Origin: Malaciobacter halophilus
GTDB lineage: Bacteria > Campylobacterota > Campylobacteria > Campylobacterales > Arcobacteraceae
DNA: 39,170 nucleotides
Assembly (NCBI RefSeq): GCF_002837275.1
Contig: NZ_NXIF01000014.1
Location: forward strand, 1 to 39,170
Reading direction: 5' to 3'
Both the position numbers and the translations under genes were made by a program. The stretch's first letter is position 1. Each line of letters begins with the position of its first letter. The notes beneath the pieces were generated by a model. The model did no database searches. It was not told the origin of the DNA and saw only the letters and a list, made by a program, of their open reading frames with translations. This document shows positions 8,864 through 17,121 of the stretch, in pieces.

Positions 8864-9751
8864 ATGCAAAATATTATTGGTGCGATGACAGCACTTATAA
8901 CACCATTTAAAAATGGAAAAGTAGATACAGCAAAATATGAAGAGCTTATAAGAAGACAAATAGCACAAGGTATTGATGTTGTTGTTCCTGTTGGAACAAC
9001 TGGAGAGAGTGCAACCTTATCTCATGATGAACACAGAGAGTGTATAGAGATTGCAGTTGCCACATGTAAAGATACAGATGTAAAGGTAATTGCTGGTGCT
9101 GGTTCAAATGCAACACACGAAGCAATAGGTATTGCACAACATGCTCAAAAAGTTGGTGCTGATGGTCTTTTATCTGTTGCACCATATTATAACAAACCTT
9201 CTCAAGAGGGTTTATATCAACACTATAAAGCTATTGCAAGTTCAGTAGAAATTCCATTTATGATATATAATGTACCAGGTAGAACTGGTGTGGATATTGA
9301 AGCTGATACTGCTATTAGACTATTTGATGATGTATCAAATATCTATGCAATAAAAGAAGCAACAGGTTCTTTAGAAAGAGCAATTGAACTAAGCTCAAAA
9401 AGACCAGACTTTTGTGTTGTTTCGGGTGAAGATTCAATAGATTATGCTATGTTAGCAAATGGAGGAAAAGGTATTATCTCTGTTACAGCAAATCTTTTAC
9501 CTAACTACAAAAGTAAATTAGTTCACAGTGTATTTAACAAAGATTTTGATACTGCAAAAAAAATTAATGATGATTTATATGCTATAAATAAAGCACTTTT
9601 TGTTGAGAGTAATCCAATCCCAATAAAAGCTGCGATGTATCTTGCAGGTCTTATCGACACGTTAGAATACAGATTACCATTGACTCCTCCAAGTAGAGAG
9701 ACAATGAGCAAATTAGAAGATGTATTAAAAGGTTATGAGGTAATTAAATAA
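8864..9751 (+). CDS. dapA: 4-hydroxy-tetrahydrodipicolinate synthase
   Basis: DapA condenses pyruvate with aspartate semialdehyde, the first committed step to diaminopimelate and lysine. The (beta/alpha)8 barrel of 295 residues has every key residue: 'GTTGES' (about 44-49), Tyr135 and Arg140 in 'IYNVPGRTG', and the Schiff-base Lys164 in 'AIKEATGS'. Length is typical. AAGGA lies about 7 nt before the ATG. The stop codon overlaps the next ATG by one base (TAATG), so translation of dapA and the reductase is coupled. Diaminopimelate feeds the same peptidoglycan pathway as murJ upstream. Confidence 0.96.
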   Translation: MQNIIGAMTALITPFKNGKVDTAKYEELIRRQIAQGIDVVVPVGTTGESATLSHDEHRECIEIAVATCKDTDVKVIAGAGSNATHEAIGIAQHAQKVGADGLLSVAPYYNKPSQEGLYQHYKAIASSVEIPFMIYNVPGRTGVDIEADTAIRLFDDVSNIYAIKEATGSLERAIELSSKRPDFCVVSGEDSIDYAMLANGGKGIISVTANLLPNYKSKLVHSVFNKDFDTAKKINDDLYAINKALFVESNPIPIKAAMYLAGLIDTLEYRLPLTPPSRETMSKLEDVLKGYEVIK

Positions 9752-10530
9752 TGAACGAAAATATGAATGGTAAAACTCTAGTAATTTCTGGTGGAACAAA
9801 AGGTATTGGTAAAGCGTGCGTTTATAGATTTGCACAAGAGGGTGTAAATGTTGCTTTTACATATAATTCAAATGCACAAGTTGCACAAGAAATAGCAGAT
9901 GATGTAGAAGCAAAATTTGGTGTAAAATGTAAATGTTATGCTTTTAATGTACTTGAACCAGAAAAGTATAAAGAGTTATTTTTAGAAATTGATAAAGACT
10001 TTGATAGAGTTGATTTTTTTATTTCTAATGCCATGATTTATGGTAGAGCAGTTGTTGGTGGATATGGAAGATTTATGAAATTAAAACCAAGAGGATTAAA
10101 TAATATCTACACAGCAACTGTAAATGCATTTGTTTGTGGAGCACAACAAGCAGCAAAAAGAATGGAAAAAACTGGTGGTGGTTCAATTGTAAGTTTAAGT
10201 AGTACAGGAAATTTAGTATATATTGAAAACTATGCAGGGCATGGAACTAACAAAGCAGCAGTTGAAGCAATGGTTAGATATGCTGCAACAGAACTTGGAG
10301 ATATGGGAATTAGAGTAAATGCTGTAAGTGGTGGTCCAATTGATACTGATGCTCTTAAAGCTTTTACAAATTATGAAGAAGTGAGAGATAAAACAGCAGA
10401 ATTATCTCCATTAAATAGAATGGGTCAACCAACAGATTTAGCAAGTGCTTGTTACTTCTTATGTACAAAAGAAGCATCTTGGGTAACAGGTCATACTTTA
10501 ATTGTTGATGGTGGAACTACATTTAAATAA
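9751..10530 (+). CDS. fabL: FabL-like enoyl-ACP reductase (SDR family)
   Basis: This 259-residue short-chain dehydrogenase/reductase has the NAD(P)-binding glycine motif 'SGGTKGIG' (13-20). The catalytic pair is Tyr161 and Lys168, a Tyr-x6-Lys spacing; classical SDRs have Tyr-x3-Lys, whereas x6 marks enoyl-ACP reductases such as FabI and FabL. The following block 'VNAVSGGPIDTDALKAF' closely matches my recollection of Bacillus subtilis FabL. The likely reaction is the last reduction step of fatty-acid elongation. C. jejuni has a similar reductase after dapA (Cj0807 as I recall it). The gene is translationally coupled to dapA and followed by a strong terminator. Family certain, FabL specificity likely but unproven. 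Confidence 0.78.
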   Translation: MNENMNGKTLVISGGTKGIGKACVYRFAQEGVNVAFTYNSNAQVAQEIADDVEAKFGVKCKCYAFNVLEPEKYKELFLEIDKDFDRVDFFISNAMIYGRAVVGGYGRFMKLKPRGLNNIYTATVNAFVCGAQQAAKRMEKTGGGSIVSLSSTGNLVYIENYAGHGTNKAAVEAMVRYAATELGDMGIRVNAVSGGPIDTDALKAFTNYEEVRDKTAELSPLNRMGQPTDLASACYFLCTKEASWVTGHTLIVDGGTTFK

Positions 10531-10534
10531 TAAT

Positions 10535-10566
10535 ATTAAAAAAGCAAGAATAATTGCTTTTTTAAT
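10535..10566 (+). terminator. Strong intrinsic terminator after the reductase
   Basis: Perfect 13-bp arms at 10535-10547 and 10554-10566 enclose a 6-nt loop. The A-run/T-run ends give the classic U-tract. It closes the dapA-reductase unit. Confidence 0.8.
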
Positions 10567-10610
10567 ACCCATAAACTAAAGTCACCTTGAGGAAAGAATA
10601 AAAAAATTAT

Positions 10611-11153
10611 ATGAATAAACAATTTAACTTACCAAATATATTAGCACTTTTTAGAATAGCATTAGCTCCTTTAATGTTATGGTTTTTAGTTGATAGAGAC
10701 AATGTACTTTTCTCATCTTGGCATCCAACTTGGTTGGACTACTTTGCAGGCTTAATTTTTGTTATCGCTTCAGTTACTGATTTTTTTGATGGTTTTATAG
10801 CTAGAAAATGGAACCAAATTACAAAACTTGGAGCGATTCTTGACCCCCTTGCAGATAAGATGCTTATATTAGCAGGTTTTTTAGGTCTTATGATGATTGA
10901 TAGAGCTTCTGCATGGGCAGTTTTTCTAATACTTTCAAGGGAATTTTTTATAACAGGACTTAGAGTTGTTGCTGCAGATGAAGGAAGAAATGTAGCTTCA
11001 ACTATGGCAGGAAAGATAAAAACAGTTGTTCAAATGATTGCAATTGGTTTTTTACTTATGAATTGGCCTTTTGCTACACAACTATTGTGGCTAGCAGTTA
11101 TTTTAACTTTATACTCTGGATATGAGTATTTAAGAGACTATTACAAAGATTAA
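10611..11153 (+). CDS. pgsA: CDP-diacylglycerol-glycerol-3-phosphate 3-phosphatidyltransferase
   Basis: PgsA makes phosphatidylglycerol phosphate in the inner membrane. The CDP-alcohol phosphatidyltransferase motif D-G-x2-A-R-x8-G-x3-D-x3-D is complete at Asp60, Gly61, Ala64, Arg65, Gly74, Asp78 and Asp82. About five or six hydrophobic helices span the 180 residues, the usual size. A GAGGAAAG (10589-10596) is somewhat far from the ATG. The rseP frame follows directly, so the two are probably one operon, as often seen in this phylum. Confidence 0.93.
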   Translation: MNKQFNLPNILALFRIALAPLMLWFLVDRDNVLFSSWHPTWLDYFAGLIFVIASVTDFFDGFIARKWNQITKLGAILDPLADKMLILAGFLGLMMIDRASAWAVFLILSREFFITGLRVVAADEGRNVASTMAGKIKTVVQMIAIGFLLMNWPFATQLLWLAVILTLYSGYEYLRDYYKD

Positions 11154-11165
11154 TTGGAGATTATA

Positions 11166-12224
11166 TTGGGTACTATTACTTTTTTAATTGTTCTATCAAT
11201 TTTAGTATTTATACATGAATTAGGACATTTTTTAGCAGCAAGATACTTTGGAGTAACAGTTCATACTTTCTCTATTGGTTTTGGTAAAAAACTTTTTTCA
11301 AAACATTGGAAAGGTACACAATGGCAATTTGCTTTAGTACCACTTGGTGGTTATGTAAAAATGAAAGGTCAAGACGATACAAAACCAGGCCTAATAGAAA
11401 ATGGAGATGACTCTTATAATAATAAAAAACCATGGCAAAGAATAGTTATACTTTTTGCAGGTCCTTTTGCAAATTTTATACTTGCTGCAATTTTATATTT
11501 TGCAATAGCAATTTTGGGAGCAAACTCTTTATCTCCTACAATAGGAGAAGTTATGAAAGATTCTCCTGCTCAAAAAGCTGGTATTCAAAAAAATGATAAA
11601 ATTGTAAGAATCAATGATACTGAAATCAAAACATGGGAACAAATAGGTAAAACTATTACTCAAACACAAGGTGCATTAAAATTTTATATTCAAAGAGATA
11701 ATAAACTTCAGATGTTTGTAATAAAACCTGAAATTAATGACTCGCAAAATATTTTTAGAGAAAAAATAAAAAAAAGAATGATTGGAATTGCTCCTGCTCC
11801 TAAACTTGTAACTATTTATCACTCTCCTATTGAAGCTATCTCATATGCCTATGACAAAACAATAGAGTCATCAAAAATGATATTTCTAGGAGTACAAAAA
11901 CTTATTCAAGGAATTATTCCAAGTAGTGAAGTTGGAGGAGTAATTACTATTGGAAAAGTTATTTCAGATGCAAGTGAATCTAGTTTTATTGCACTTTTAG
12001 CAATTACAGCTTTAATTTCTGTAAACTTAGGTGTTTTAAATCTTTTACCAATTCCTGCTTTGGATGGTGGACATATTATGTTTAATCTATATGAAATAAT
12101 TACAAGAAGAAAACCAAGTGATAGAGTATTTATGTATTTAACTCTAGCGGGATGGGTAATTTTAGGTTCACTTATGTTATTAGGTATTTACAACGATATA
12201 AATAGAATATTTTTAAAAGGTTAA
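11166..12224 (+). CDS. rseP: RseP-type site-2 protease (RIP metalloprotease)
   Basis: This intramembrane zinc protease cleaves membrane-bound regulators such as anti-sigma factors. The zinc motif 'HELGH' (about residues 17-21) lies in the first membrane helix, and the third ligand is in the 'NLLPIPALDGGH' helix near the C-terminus. One PDZ domain ('SPAQKAGIQKNDKIVRIND') sits between them, where E. coli RseP has two. The frame opens at a TTG at 11154, but GGAGA (11156-11160) is 5-6 nt before the TTG at 11166, so I place the start there (352 residues). It directly follows pgsA. Confidence 0.92.
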   Translation: MGTITFLIVLSILVFIHELGHFLAARYFGVTVHTFSIGFGKKLFSKHWKGTQWQFALVPLGGYVKMKGQDDTKPGLIENGDDSYNNKKPWQRIVILFAGPFANFILAAILYFAIAILGANSLSPTIGEVMKDSPAQKAGIQKNDKIVRINDTEIKTWEQIGKTITQTQGALKFYIQRDNKLQMFVIKPEINDSQNIFREKIKKRMIGIAPAPKLVTIYHSPIEAISYAYDKTIESSKMIFLGVQKLIQGIIPSSEVGGVITIGKVISDASESSFIALLAITALISVNLGVLNLLPIPALDGGHIMFNLYEIITRRKPSDRVFMYLTLAGWVILGSLMLLGIYNDINRIFLKG

Positions 12225-12228
12225 TATT

Positions 12229-12906
12229 ATGCAAATACAAAAAGCGATTGATAATTTAGATAGACTAATTACAGATGTTGAAGATGCAAGACTTCAACTA
12301 TCAGAACACCATATTGTAAAAATTATAGGAATTAGTAAATATAGTCAAAGTGAAGACGTTGCAACTTTATATAAAGCTGGACAAAGAGCATTTGGAGAAA
12401 ATAAAGTTCAAGACTTAAAACAAAAAATGTCAGATTTAGAAGAGCTTCCTTTAGAGTGGCACTTTGTAGGAAGACTTCAAAAAAATAAAATCAATAATCT
12501 TATAGATTTAAAACCAACTCTTATGCAAAGTTTAGACTCTCTTGAACTTGCCAATGAATTAAATAAAAAACTTGAAGCTAAAAATAAAAAGATGAATTGT
12601 TTACTTCAAATTAATTCTGCAAAAGAAGATAGTAAAGCAGGTGTTATGCCTGAAGTTGCTATTGAAACATATAAAAAAATAATTCAGTCTTGTCCTAATA
12701 TTAAACTAAAAGGTGTGATGAGTATTGGAGCACATGTAAATGATGAGCAACTAATAAAACAAAGCTTTGAAATAACAAAAACAATCTTTGATGAACTACA
12801 AGAGTATGGTGCAAAATATTGTTCTATGGGAATGAGCAATGATTTTAAACTTGCTATTAAATGCGGTTCAAATATGATAAGAGTTGGTTCTAGTTTATTT
12901 AAATAA
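12229..12906 (+). CDS. YggS-family pyridoxal-phosphate homeostasis protein
   Basis: This 225-residue member of the YggS/PROSC family carries PLP on a TIM barrel like alanine racemase's N-domain but has no known catalytic activity; the family balances free PLP and amino/keto acids. The PLP lysine is Lys37 in 'IGISKYS'. Other family blocks are 'FGENKVQDLKQKM', 'WHFVGRLQKNKI', 'LQINSAKEDSKAG', 'GVMSIGA' and 'SMGMSNDFKLAI', with 'MIRVGSSLF' at the end binding phosphate. It lies 4 nt after rseP, so it is probably the last gene of the pgsA-rseP unit. Confidence 0.93.
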   Translation: MQIQKAIDNLDRLITDVEDARLQLSEHHIVKIIGISKYSQSEDVATLYKAGQRAFGENKVQDLKQKMSDLEELPLEWHFVGRLQKNKINNLIDLKPTLMQSLDSLELANELNKKLEAKNKKMNCLLQINSAKEDSKAGVMPEVAIETYKKIIQSCPNIKLKGVMSIGAHVNDEQLIKQSFEITKTIFDELQEYGAKYCSMGMSNDFKLAIKCGSNMIRVGSSLFK

Positions 12907-12963
12907 AAAATATTCCCATCTTTTATTTATTTTATATTATTTAGTTCTAAAAATACATAAGGG

Positions 12964-12980
12964 TTTATAATTATTATAAA
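12964..12980. promoter_or_regulatory. Fur-box-like palindrome upstream of the exported metal-protein pair
   Basis: The 17-bp palindrome TTTATAATTATTATAAA has 7-bp arms plus a 3-nt centre. Read as the Fur 7-1-7 box (TGATAAT-N-ATTATCA), 12 of 14 positions match, with symmetrical mismatches. It lies about 56 nt upstream of the ATG at 13036. In such A+T-rich DNA the match could be chance. Confidence 0.4.
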
Positions 12981-13035
12981 TAGTTTATGTTTTATATATT
13001 AAAATCTTCTTATAAAAATAAATTAAGGAGATTTT

Positions 13036-13728
13036 ATGAAAAAATTTACATTAGCTTTAGTATTAGCAACTTCTACAATGTTCGCTCACCAAATTACTGC
13101 AAAAAAAGCTGAAAATAACACTTACAAAGCTCAATTCTGGGCACATGGAAAATATCAAAAGTTTGATGCAAGACAATTAAAGGGTGCGACAGCATATGAT
13201 TTAAATAATAATGTTATTAAAACAGGAATTGACTATGCAAAAGGAACAACACTTCTTACTGCAAAAAAACCTGCAATGATAAGTTTAACATTTGATGCTG
13301 GATATTGGGTAGAAGGAAATAATGGATATGAAGCAATTAAAGACCCTTCAAAATATAAAGGTATAGTTTACAATAGTTTAAAAAGTATTAAATATGGTAA
13401 AAGATATTTTCAATGGAATGACTCATTTTTAAATCCAATTGGAATGAAACTTGAAGTTATACCTTTAGTTAATCCATTAAATATAAAAGTTGGAGAAAAA
13501 CTTCCAGTATTAGTTTTAAAAGATGGAAAAGCACTTGAAAATGCAGGTTTTGAAACATCTGATTATGGTGATTTAAATGTTAAAACAAATAAATATGGTA
13601 TTGCTAATATTCCTGTAAAAAACAAAGGTTTACAAATTATTGCTGCAATTTACATGGACGATGAAGTAAGTGATATAAATGTTAATAGTATCACTATTCA
13701 AAGTAGTATCTCATTTGAAGTAAAATAG
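13036..13728 (+). CDS. Exported DUF4198-type protein, possible metal-uptake component
   Basis: The 230-residue product starts with a Sec signal peptide ('MKKFTLALVLATSTMFA', cleaved near 'FAH') and is otherwise soluble, rich in beta-strand and aromatic residues; it should be periplasmic. The layout, with His just after the signal, 'YWVEGNNGYEA' in the middle and an Ig-like C-terminal half ('DLNVKTNKYGIANIPVKN'), matches DUF4198, a family once mis-named NikM and often found near nickel or cobalt uptake genes. No enzymatic motif is visible. A perfect TAAGGAGA precedes the ATG. The next gene starts 1 nt after its stop, so they form one unit. Family moderately sure; substrate unknown. Confidence 0.72.
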   Translation: MKKFTLALVLATSTMFAHQITAKKAENNTYKAQFWAHGKYQKFDARQLKGATAYDLNNNVIKTGIDYAKGTTLLTAKKPAMISLTFDAGYWVEGNNGYEAIKDPSKYKGIVYNSLKSIKYGKRYFQWNDSFLNPIGMKLEVIPLVNPLNIKVGEKLPVLVLKDGKALENAGFETSDYGDLNVKTNKYGIANIPVKNKGLQIIAAIYMDDEVSDINVNSITIQSSISFEVK

Positions 13729-13729
13729 T

Positions 13730-14170
13730 ATGATTATTAGAGCAACAATATTAGCCTTAATTTTAAATTTTTCTGCATTTGCCCATGGAATATTTTATGA
13801 GTTAGTAGATGGTGCAGTTGGAGTAAGAGTAACTGCACCTAATAATATTCCTATTAGTAATGCAAATGTTACTATATATGCACCAGAAGCTTCACTTCCT
13901 TTTGTAAATGGGAAAACAGATGTAAATGGAAATTTTGCATTCATGCCAGATAGTCATGGTCAATGGAGAGTAGTTATTAATGTTGATAGTGACCATGGAG
14001 GTCATATTAAAGATTTCAAAATTACTATTGATGAAAATAGAAAAGTAGATGAGTTTGAAAAAACTCCATATGAAAGATATATGAAAATGCTAAGTGTATT
14101 AGGATTACTACTTGGACTATTTGGAATTATTGTTTTAATAAAAAATAGAAAAAAAGATACAACTAAATAG
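13730..14170 (+). CDS. Signal-anchored periplasmic protein, NikL-like, with transthyretin-like fold
   Basis: The 146-residue protein has an N-terminal signal peptide (1-18, ending 'FAH'), a beta-rich domain of the carboxypeptidase-regulatory/transthyretin type ('ISNANVTIYAP' to 'GKTDVNGNFAFMPD'), a His/Asp-rich stretch 'DSDHGGHIKD' (about 84-93) that could bind metal, and one C-terminal transmembrane helix (about 119-136) with a basic tail. This layout resembles the NikL accessory proteins of nickel ECF transporters. No NikM/N/O genes lie nearby, so the transporter would be elsewhere. It starts 1 nt after the preceding stop, indicating translational coupling. Confidence 0.68.
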   Translation: MIIRATILALILNFSAFAHGIFYELVDGAVGVRVTAPNNIPISNANVTIYAPEASLPFVNGKTDVNGNFAFMPDSHGQWRVVINVDSDHGGHIKDFKITIDENRKVDEFEKTPYERYMKMLSVLGLLLGLFGIIVLIKNRKKDTTK

Positions 14171-14180
14171 TTGTATCTTT
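14153..14180. terminator. Bidirectional terminator containing both convergent stop codons
   Basis: Perfect 12-bp arms (14153-14164 and 14169-14180) with a 4-nt loop; A-run on one side, T-run on the other. The plus-strand stop (14168-14170) and two bases of the minus-strand stop (14179-14181) lie inside the hairpin. Confidence 0.8.
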
Positions 14181-15225
14181 ACTCTATAATCTCTTCATTA
14201 TGGAGTTCGTCAACTCCATTTTTATAAACAATCTCTTCACTAAAATACTCAATTTTTGTTTCTGCTACTTCAAGATTTTTAAATTTCGCAATATGAAAAA
14301 TAGCATCACCTTCTTGAACTAAAGGGATTTCAGATTTTCCTATTATTATCCCATCAAAAAGAGATTTTACTTCAAATGAAGCATCACCTAAAGGTTCATC
14401 AATATAAGCAATAACCTCATCTTTTTTTACAATATCTCCTAAAGCTTTTATAGTTCTTAAAACTCCACTTTCTCCAGCTCTTATCCATTGACTACTTCTT
14501 GTAACAATAGGAAGTTTTTTAGATTTTCTTTTTGAAAGAGGAAGCATATTTAACTCTCTTAAAACATTTACTACCCCTTTTACTCCTATTCTAATACAAG
14601 TTTCATCAAATCTTAAAGCTTCTCCAGCTTCATATAAAAGAATAGGTATTCCCTCTTCTTGCGCAGTTTGTCGTAAAGAGCCATCTCTTAACTCTGAATG
14701 TAATACAACTGGTGCTTCAAATGCTTTTGCAAGCTTATACGTAAACTCATCTTTTATATTAGTTCTTATTTGTGGTAAATTAGACTTATGAATAGAAGCT
14801 GTATGCAAATCTATACCTAAATCACACTTTGATACTATCTCTTTAAAAAAGATATTTGCAACTCTACTAGCAAGAGAACCTTTGATAGAACCGGGAAAAC
14901 TTCTATTTAAATCTCTTCTATCTGGCATATATCTTGATAAAGTCATTGTTCCATATACATTTACAATAGGTACTAAAATTAGTGTACCTTTTAATCTTTT
15001 TAAAATATTTAACTTTCGTAATCTACGAATAATCTCTATACCATTTAATTCATCTCCATGAACAGCAGCACTTATAAATATTATTGGCCCCTCTTTTTTT
15101 CCTCTTATTACATGAATAGGAAGCTTAGTTGGTGTATTATAAAGCTTTGGAAGCTCTATATTTGTTGTGATATTTACTCCCTTAGGAATATTTTGTCCAC
15201 CTAAAGTTATAAAATCTTTATTCAT
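14179..15225 (-). CDS. Succinylglutamate desuccinylase/aspartoacylase-family zinc hydrolase
   Basis: This 348-residue AstE/ASPA-like enzyme belongs to the M14-related zinc hydrolases. The zinc site is visible as 'HGDELNG' (His and Glu, about 55-61) and 'DLHTAS' (His, about 139-144); the substrate-binding Arg/Asn block is 'PDRRDLNRSFPG'. A C-terminal beta-barrel-like domain ends the protein. It lies 3 nt downstream of rimK, and its ribosome site (GGAG) overlaps the rimK end. The AstE-like plus RimK pairing is common in Proteobacteria and suggests a role in trimming or handling glutamate tails or related acyl-amino acids. True substrate unknown. Confidence 0.85.
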   Translation of the reverse strand: MNKDFITLGGQNIPKGVNITTNIELPKLYNTPTKLPIHVIRGKKEGPIIFISAAVHGDELNGIEIIRRLRKLNILKRLKGTLILVPIVNVYGTMTLSRYMPDRRDLNRSFPGSIKGSLASRVANIFFKEIVSKCDLGIDLHTASIHKSNLPQIRTNIKDEFTYKLAKAFEAPVVLHSELRDGSLRQTAQEEGIPILLYEAGEALRFDETCIRIGVKGVVNVLRELNMLPLSKRKSKKLPIVTRSSQWIRAGESGVLRTIKALGDIVKKDEVIAYIDEPLGDASFEVKSLFDGIIIGKSEIPLVQEGDAIFHIAKFKNLEVAETKIEYFSEEIVYKNGVDELHNEEIIE

Positions 15226-15228
15226 AAC

Positions 15229-16155
15229 TTATGCTCCAATATTATCTTTTTTTATTTTTCTTTTTTTTATTAAATCATTTGGTGTAACATTTTGTTCTAT
15301 ATAATCCATAATTTTTCCTGCAATATCAAGGTTTGTTGATGTTTCTATTCCTTCTAATCCAGGTGAAGAATTTACTTCCATCACAAGAGGTCCTCTTTTT
15401 GAAGGTATCATATCAACTCCACAAACACCCAATCCCATAGCTTTTGCTGCTGCTATTGCAGTTGCTTTTTCTTTTCTTGTAAGTTTATGAGCAGTTGCTG
15501 TTCCACCTTGATGTAAGTTTGACCTAAAATCACCTTCAGCACCTTGTCTTTTCATAGCTCCTACAACTTCACCACCTACTACTAAAACTCTTATATCAGA
15601 ACCATTTGCTTCTTCAATAAACTCTTGTACAAGTAAGTTTACATCCATCCCATAAAAAGCATCAAGTACTGATTTTGCTGCTTTTTCACTCTCAACTAAT
15701 ACAACACCTACGCCTTGAGTTCCTTCAAGTATTTTTAATACAAGAGGTGCTCCACCACTTAAGGCTATTACATCTTTTGCACTTGATTCATTTGAAGCAA
15801 AAACTGTTTTTGGCATATCTATTGACTTTTTTGAAAGTATTTGTAAACTTCTTAATTTATCTCTACTTCTTTTAATAGCTAAACTTCCTGTAACTGTAAA
15901 CACATCCATCATCTCAAAGTGCCTTACCATTGCAGTTCCATAAAATGTCCTGCTTGCTCCAATTCTTGGAATAATAGCATCAGGTTTTGGTAACTCTTCT
16001 CCAAAATAGCTAATTTTTAGTTCACCTTTCATAATCTCAATACTACACTTTAAATAATCAATAACTCGAACTTCCCAATCTCTTTGTTGTGCAGCTTCTA
16101 CAAGTCTTTTTGTTGAGTAAAGTTCTTCATTTCTTGATAGGATGTATAATCTCAT
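15229..16155 (-). CDS. rimK: RimK-type ATP-grasp glutamate ligase
   Basis: RimK adds glutamate residues to the C-terminus of ribosomal protein S6 and can make poly-glutamate. The 308-residue ATP-grasp enzyme shows '[16 protein letters not shown]' in the N-domain, the ATP-lid Lys and Gly-rich loop '[17 protein letters not shown]', '[19 protein letters not shown]' and the Mg-binding '[15 protein letters not shown]'. Family length is about 300. Two ATG codons are in tandem at 16158 and 16155; AGGA is 3 nt from the first and 6 nt from the second, so I use the second. It has its own promoter with an A/T-tract upstream. A basic lysine-rich tail (about 295-305) is notable. Confidence 0.88.
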   Translation of the reverse strand: MRLYILSRNEELYSTKRLVEAAQQRDWEVRVIDYLKCSIEIMKGELKISYFGEELPKPDAIIPRIGASRTFYGTAMVRHFEMMDVFTVTGSLAIKRSRDKLRSLQILSKKSIDMPKTVFASNESSAKDVIALSGGAPLVLKILEGTQGVGVVLVESEKAAKSVLDAFYGMDVNLLVQEFIEEANGSDIRVLVVGGEVVGAMKRQGAEGDFRSNLHQGGTATAHKLTRKEKATAIAAAKAMGLGVCGVDMIPSKRGPLVMEVNSSPGLEGIETSTNLDIAGKIMDYIEQNVTPNDLIKKRKIKKDNIGA

Positions 16156-16184
16156 CATTCTTCCTTTTTTAATTCTGTAGTGTA

Positions 16185-16190
16185 ATTATA
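16185..16190 (-). promoter_or_regulatory. -10 box for rimK
   Basis: TATAAT on the minus strand, 29 nt before the preferred start codon. An A10-T8-A6 tract at 16214-16237 lies at about -35 to -60 and may act as a curved UP element. Confidence 0.6.
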
Positions 16191-16299
16191 ATGCATTTTT
16201 CATCACTTTTGTCAAAAAAAAAATTTTTTTTAAAAAACTGTTAGTTTATAGCTAATTTGAAAAGTTAACTTTAAGTAGTTATTAATTTTAGAATAAAAC

Positions 16300-16320
16300 A
16301 TAAAAGGTAATCCCTTTTAT
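16300..16320 (-). terminator. Hairpin downstream of trpC
   Basis: ATAAAAGG (16300-16307) pairs with CCTTTTAT (16313-16320) around a 5-nt loop. On the minus strand a GTTTTATT run follows. It would end the methyltransferase-to-trpC operon. Confidence 0.55.
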
Positions 16321-16329
16321 ATTTTAAAT

Positions 16330-17121
16330 TTAGTTTATAGCGTTTTTAAAAGTTTCAAGCTCATCTTTAATAGATGGAACTCTCATAAAATGCTCTCCTA
16401 TTAAGAAAGCATCTGCTCCAATTGAGCTAAGTCTTTTGATAGTTTCTGTGTTACTTACTCCACTTTCTGCAACTATGATTTTTCCATTAGGAATCATAGG
16501 AATTAATTTATCACAAAGTTGCATATCCATTTCAAAAGTATCTAAATTTCTATGATTTATTCCTACTATATTTGCACCACATTTCATAGCTTTTGTTAAA
16601 TCTTCTTTATCATGAATTTCAACTAATACTTCAAGTCCTATATATAAAGCATACTCATATAACTCTTTTAGCTCTTTTGTACTTAATGCTTTTGCTATAA
16701 GTAAGATAAAATCAGCTCCATAAACTAAAGCTTCAACTATTTGGTATTTATCAACTATAAAGTCTTTTCTTAAAAGTGGTGTTGGAACATATCTTCTTAT
16801 TTGAGTTAAATACTCCAAATCACCCTTAAAATAATGTGGTTCAGTCAAAACTGAGATTGCATTTGCACCATTTGCACTATACTCTTGTGCAATTGCAAGT
16901 GGATCAAAATCCTCTTTTATTATTCCTTTACTAGGACTTGCTTTTTTTACTTCTGCAATAATTCTTACTGGTTCTTCTTTTGTAGAAGTTAAATATTTTT
17001 TTACATCTCTTGGGGCATATGGATTTGAAGCTAAACTTCTACCAAGTAAATCAAGAGGTATTTCAATTTTTCTTCTTTGTAAATCCTCTTTTGTTTTTTC
17101 AATAATTTCATCTAAAATCAC
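16330..17121 (-). CDS. trpC: Indole-3-glycerol phosphate synthase
   Basis: TrpC closes the indole ring in tryptophan synthesis. The 263-residue (beta/alpha)8 barrel has the catalytic Lys in '[13 protein letters not shown]' (about 54-66), '[16 protein letters not shown]', the catalytic '[13 protein letters not shown]', '[13 protein letters not shown]' and 'VAESGVS'. The start is GTG at 17121, immediately after the stop of the TPR lipoprotein, with GGAG 9 nt upstream. It is monofunctional; the trpF partner lies 8 kb away in another operon, so the trp genes are dispersed here. Confidence 0.96.
   Translation of the reverse strand: MILDEIIEKTKEDLQRRKIEIPLDLLGRSLASNPYAPRDVKKYLTSTKEEPVRIIAEVKKASPSKGIIKEDFDPLAIAQEYSANGANAISVLTEPHYFKGDLEYLTQIRRYVPTPLLRKDFIVDKYQIVEALVYGADFILLIAKALSTKELKELYEYALYIGLEVLVEIHDKEDLTKAMKCGANIVGINHRNLDTFEMDMQLCDKLIPMIPNGKIIVAESGVSNTETIKRLSSIGADAFLIGEHFMRVPSIKDELETFKNAIN

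Noticed and set aside
8946-9185. Minus-strand ORF opposite dapA
   Set aside because: It is an antisense shadow of a highly conserved gene, with repetitive Gln/Leu/His composition and no ribosome site.
16214-16237. A10-T8-A6 tract as a replication or repeat element
   Set aside because: It is a single tract without iterons or DnaA boxes; a promoter-bending role for rimK explains it better.
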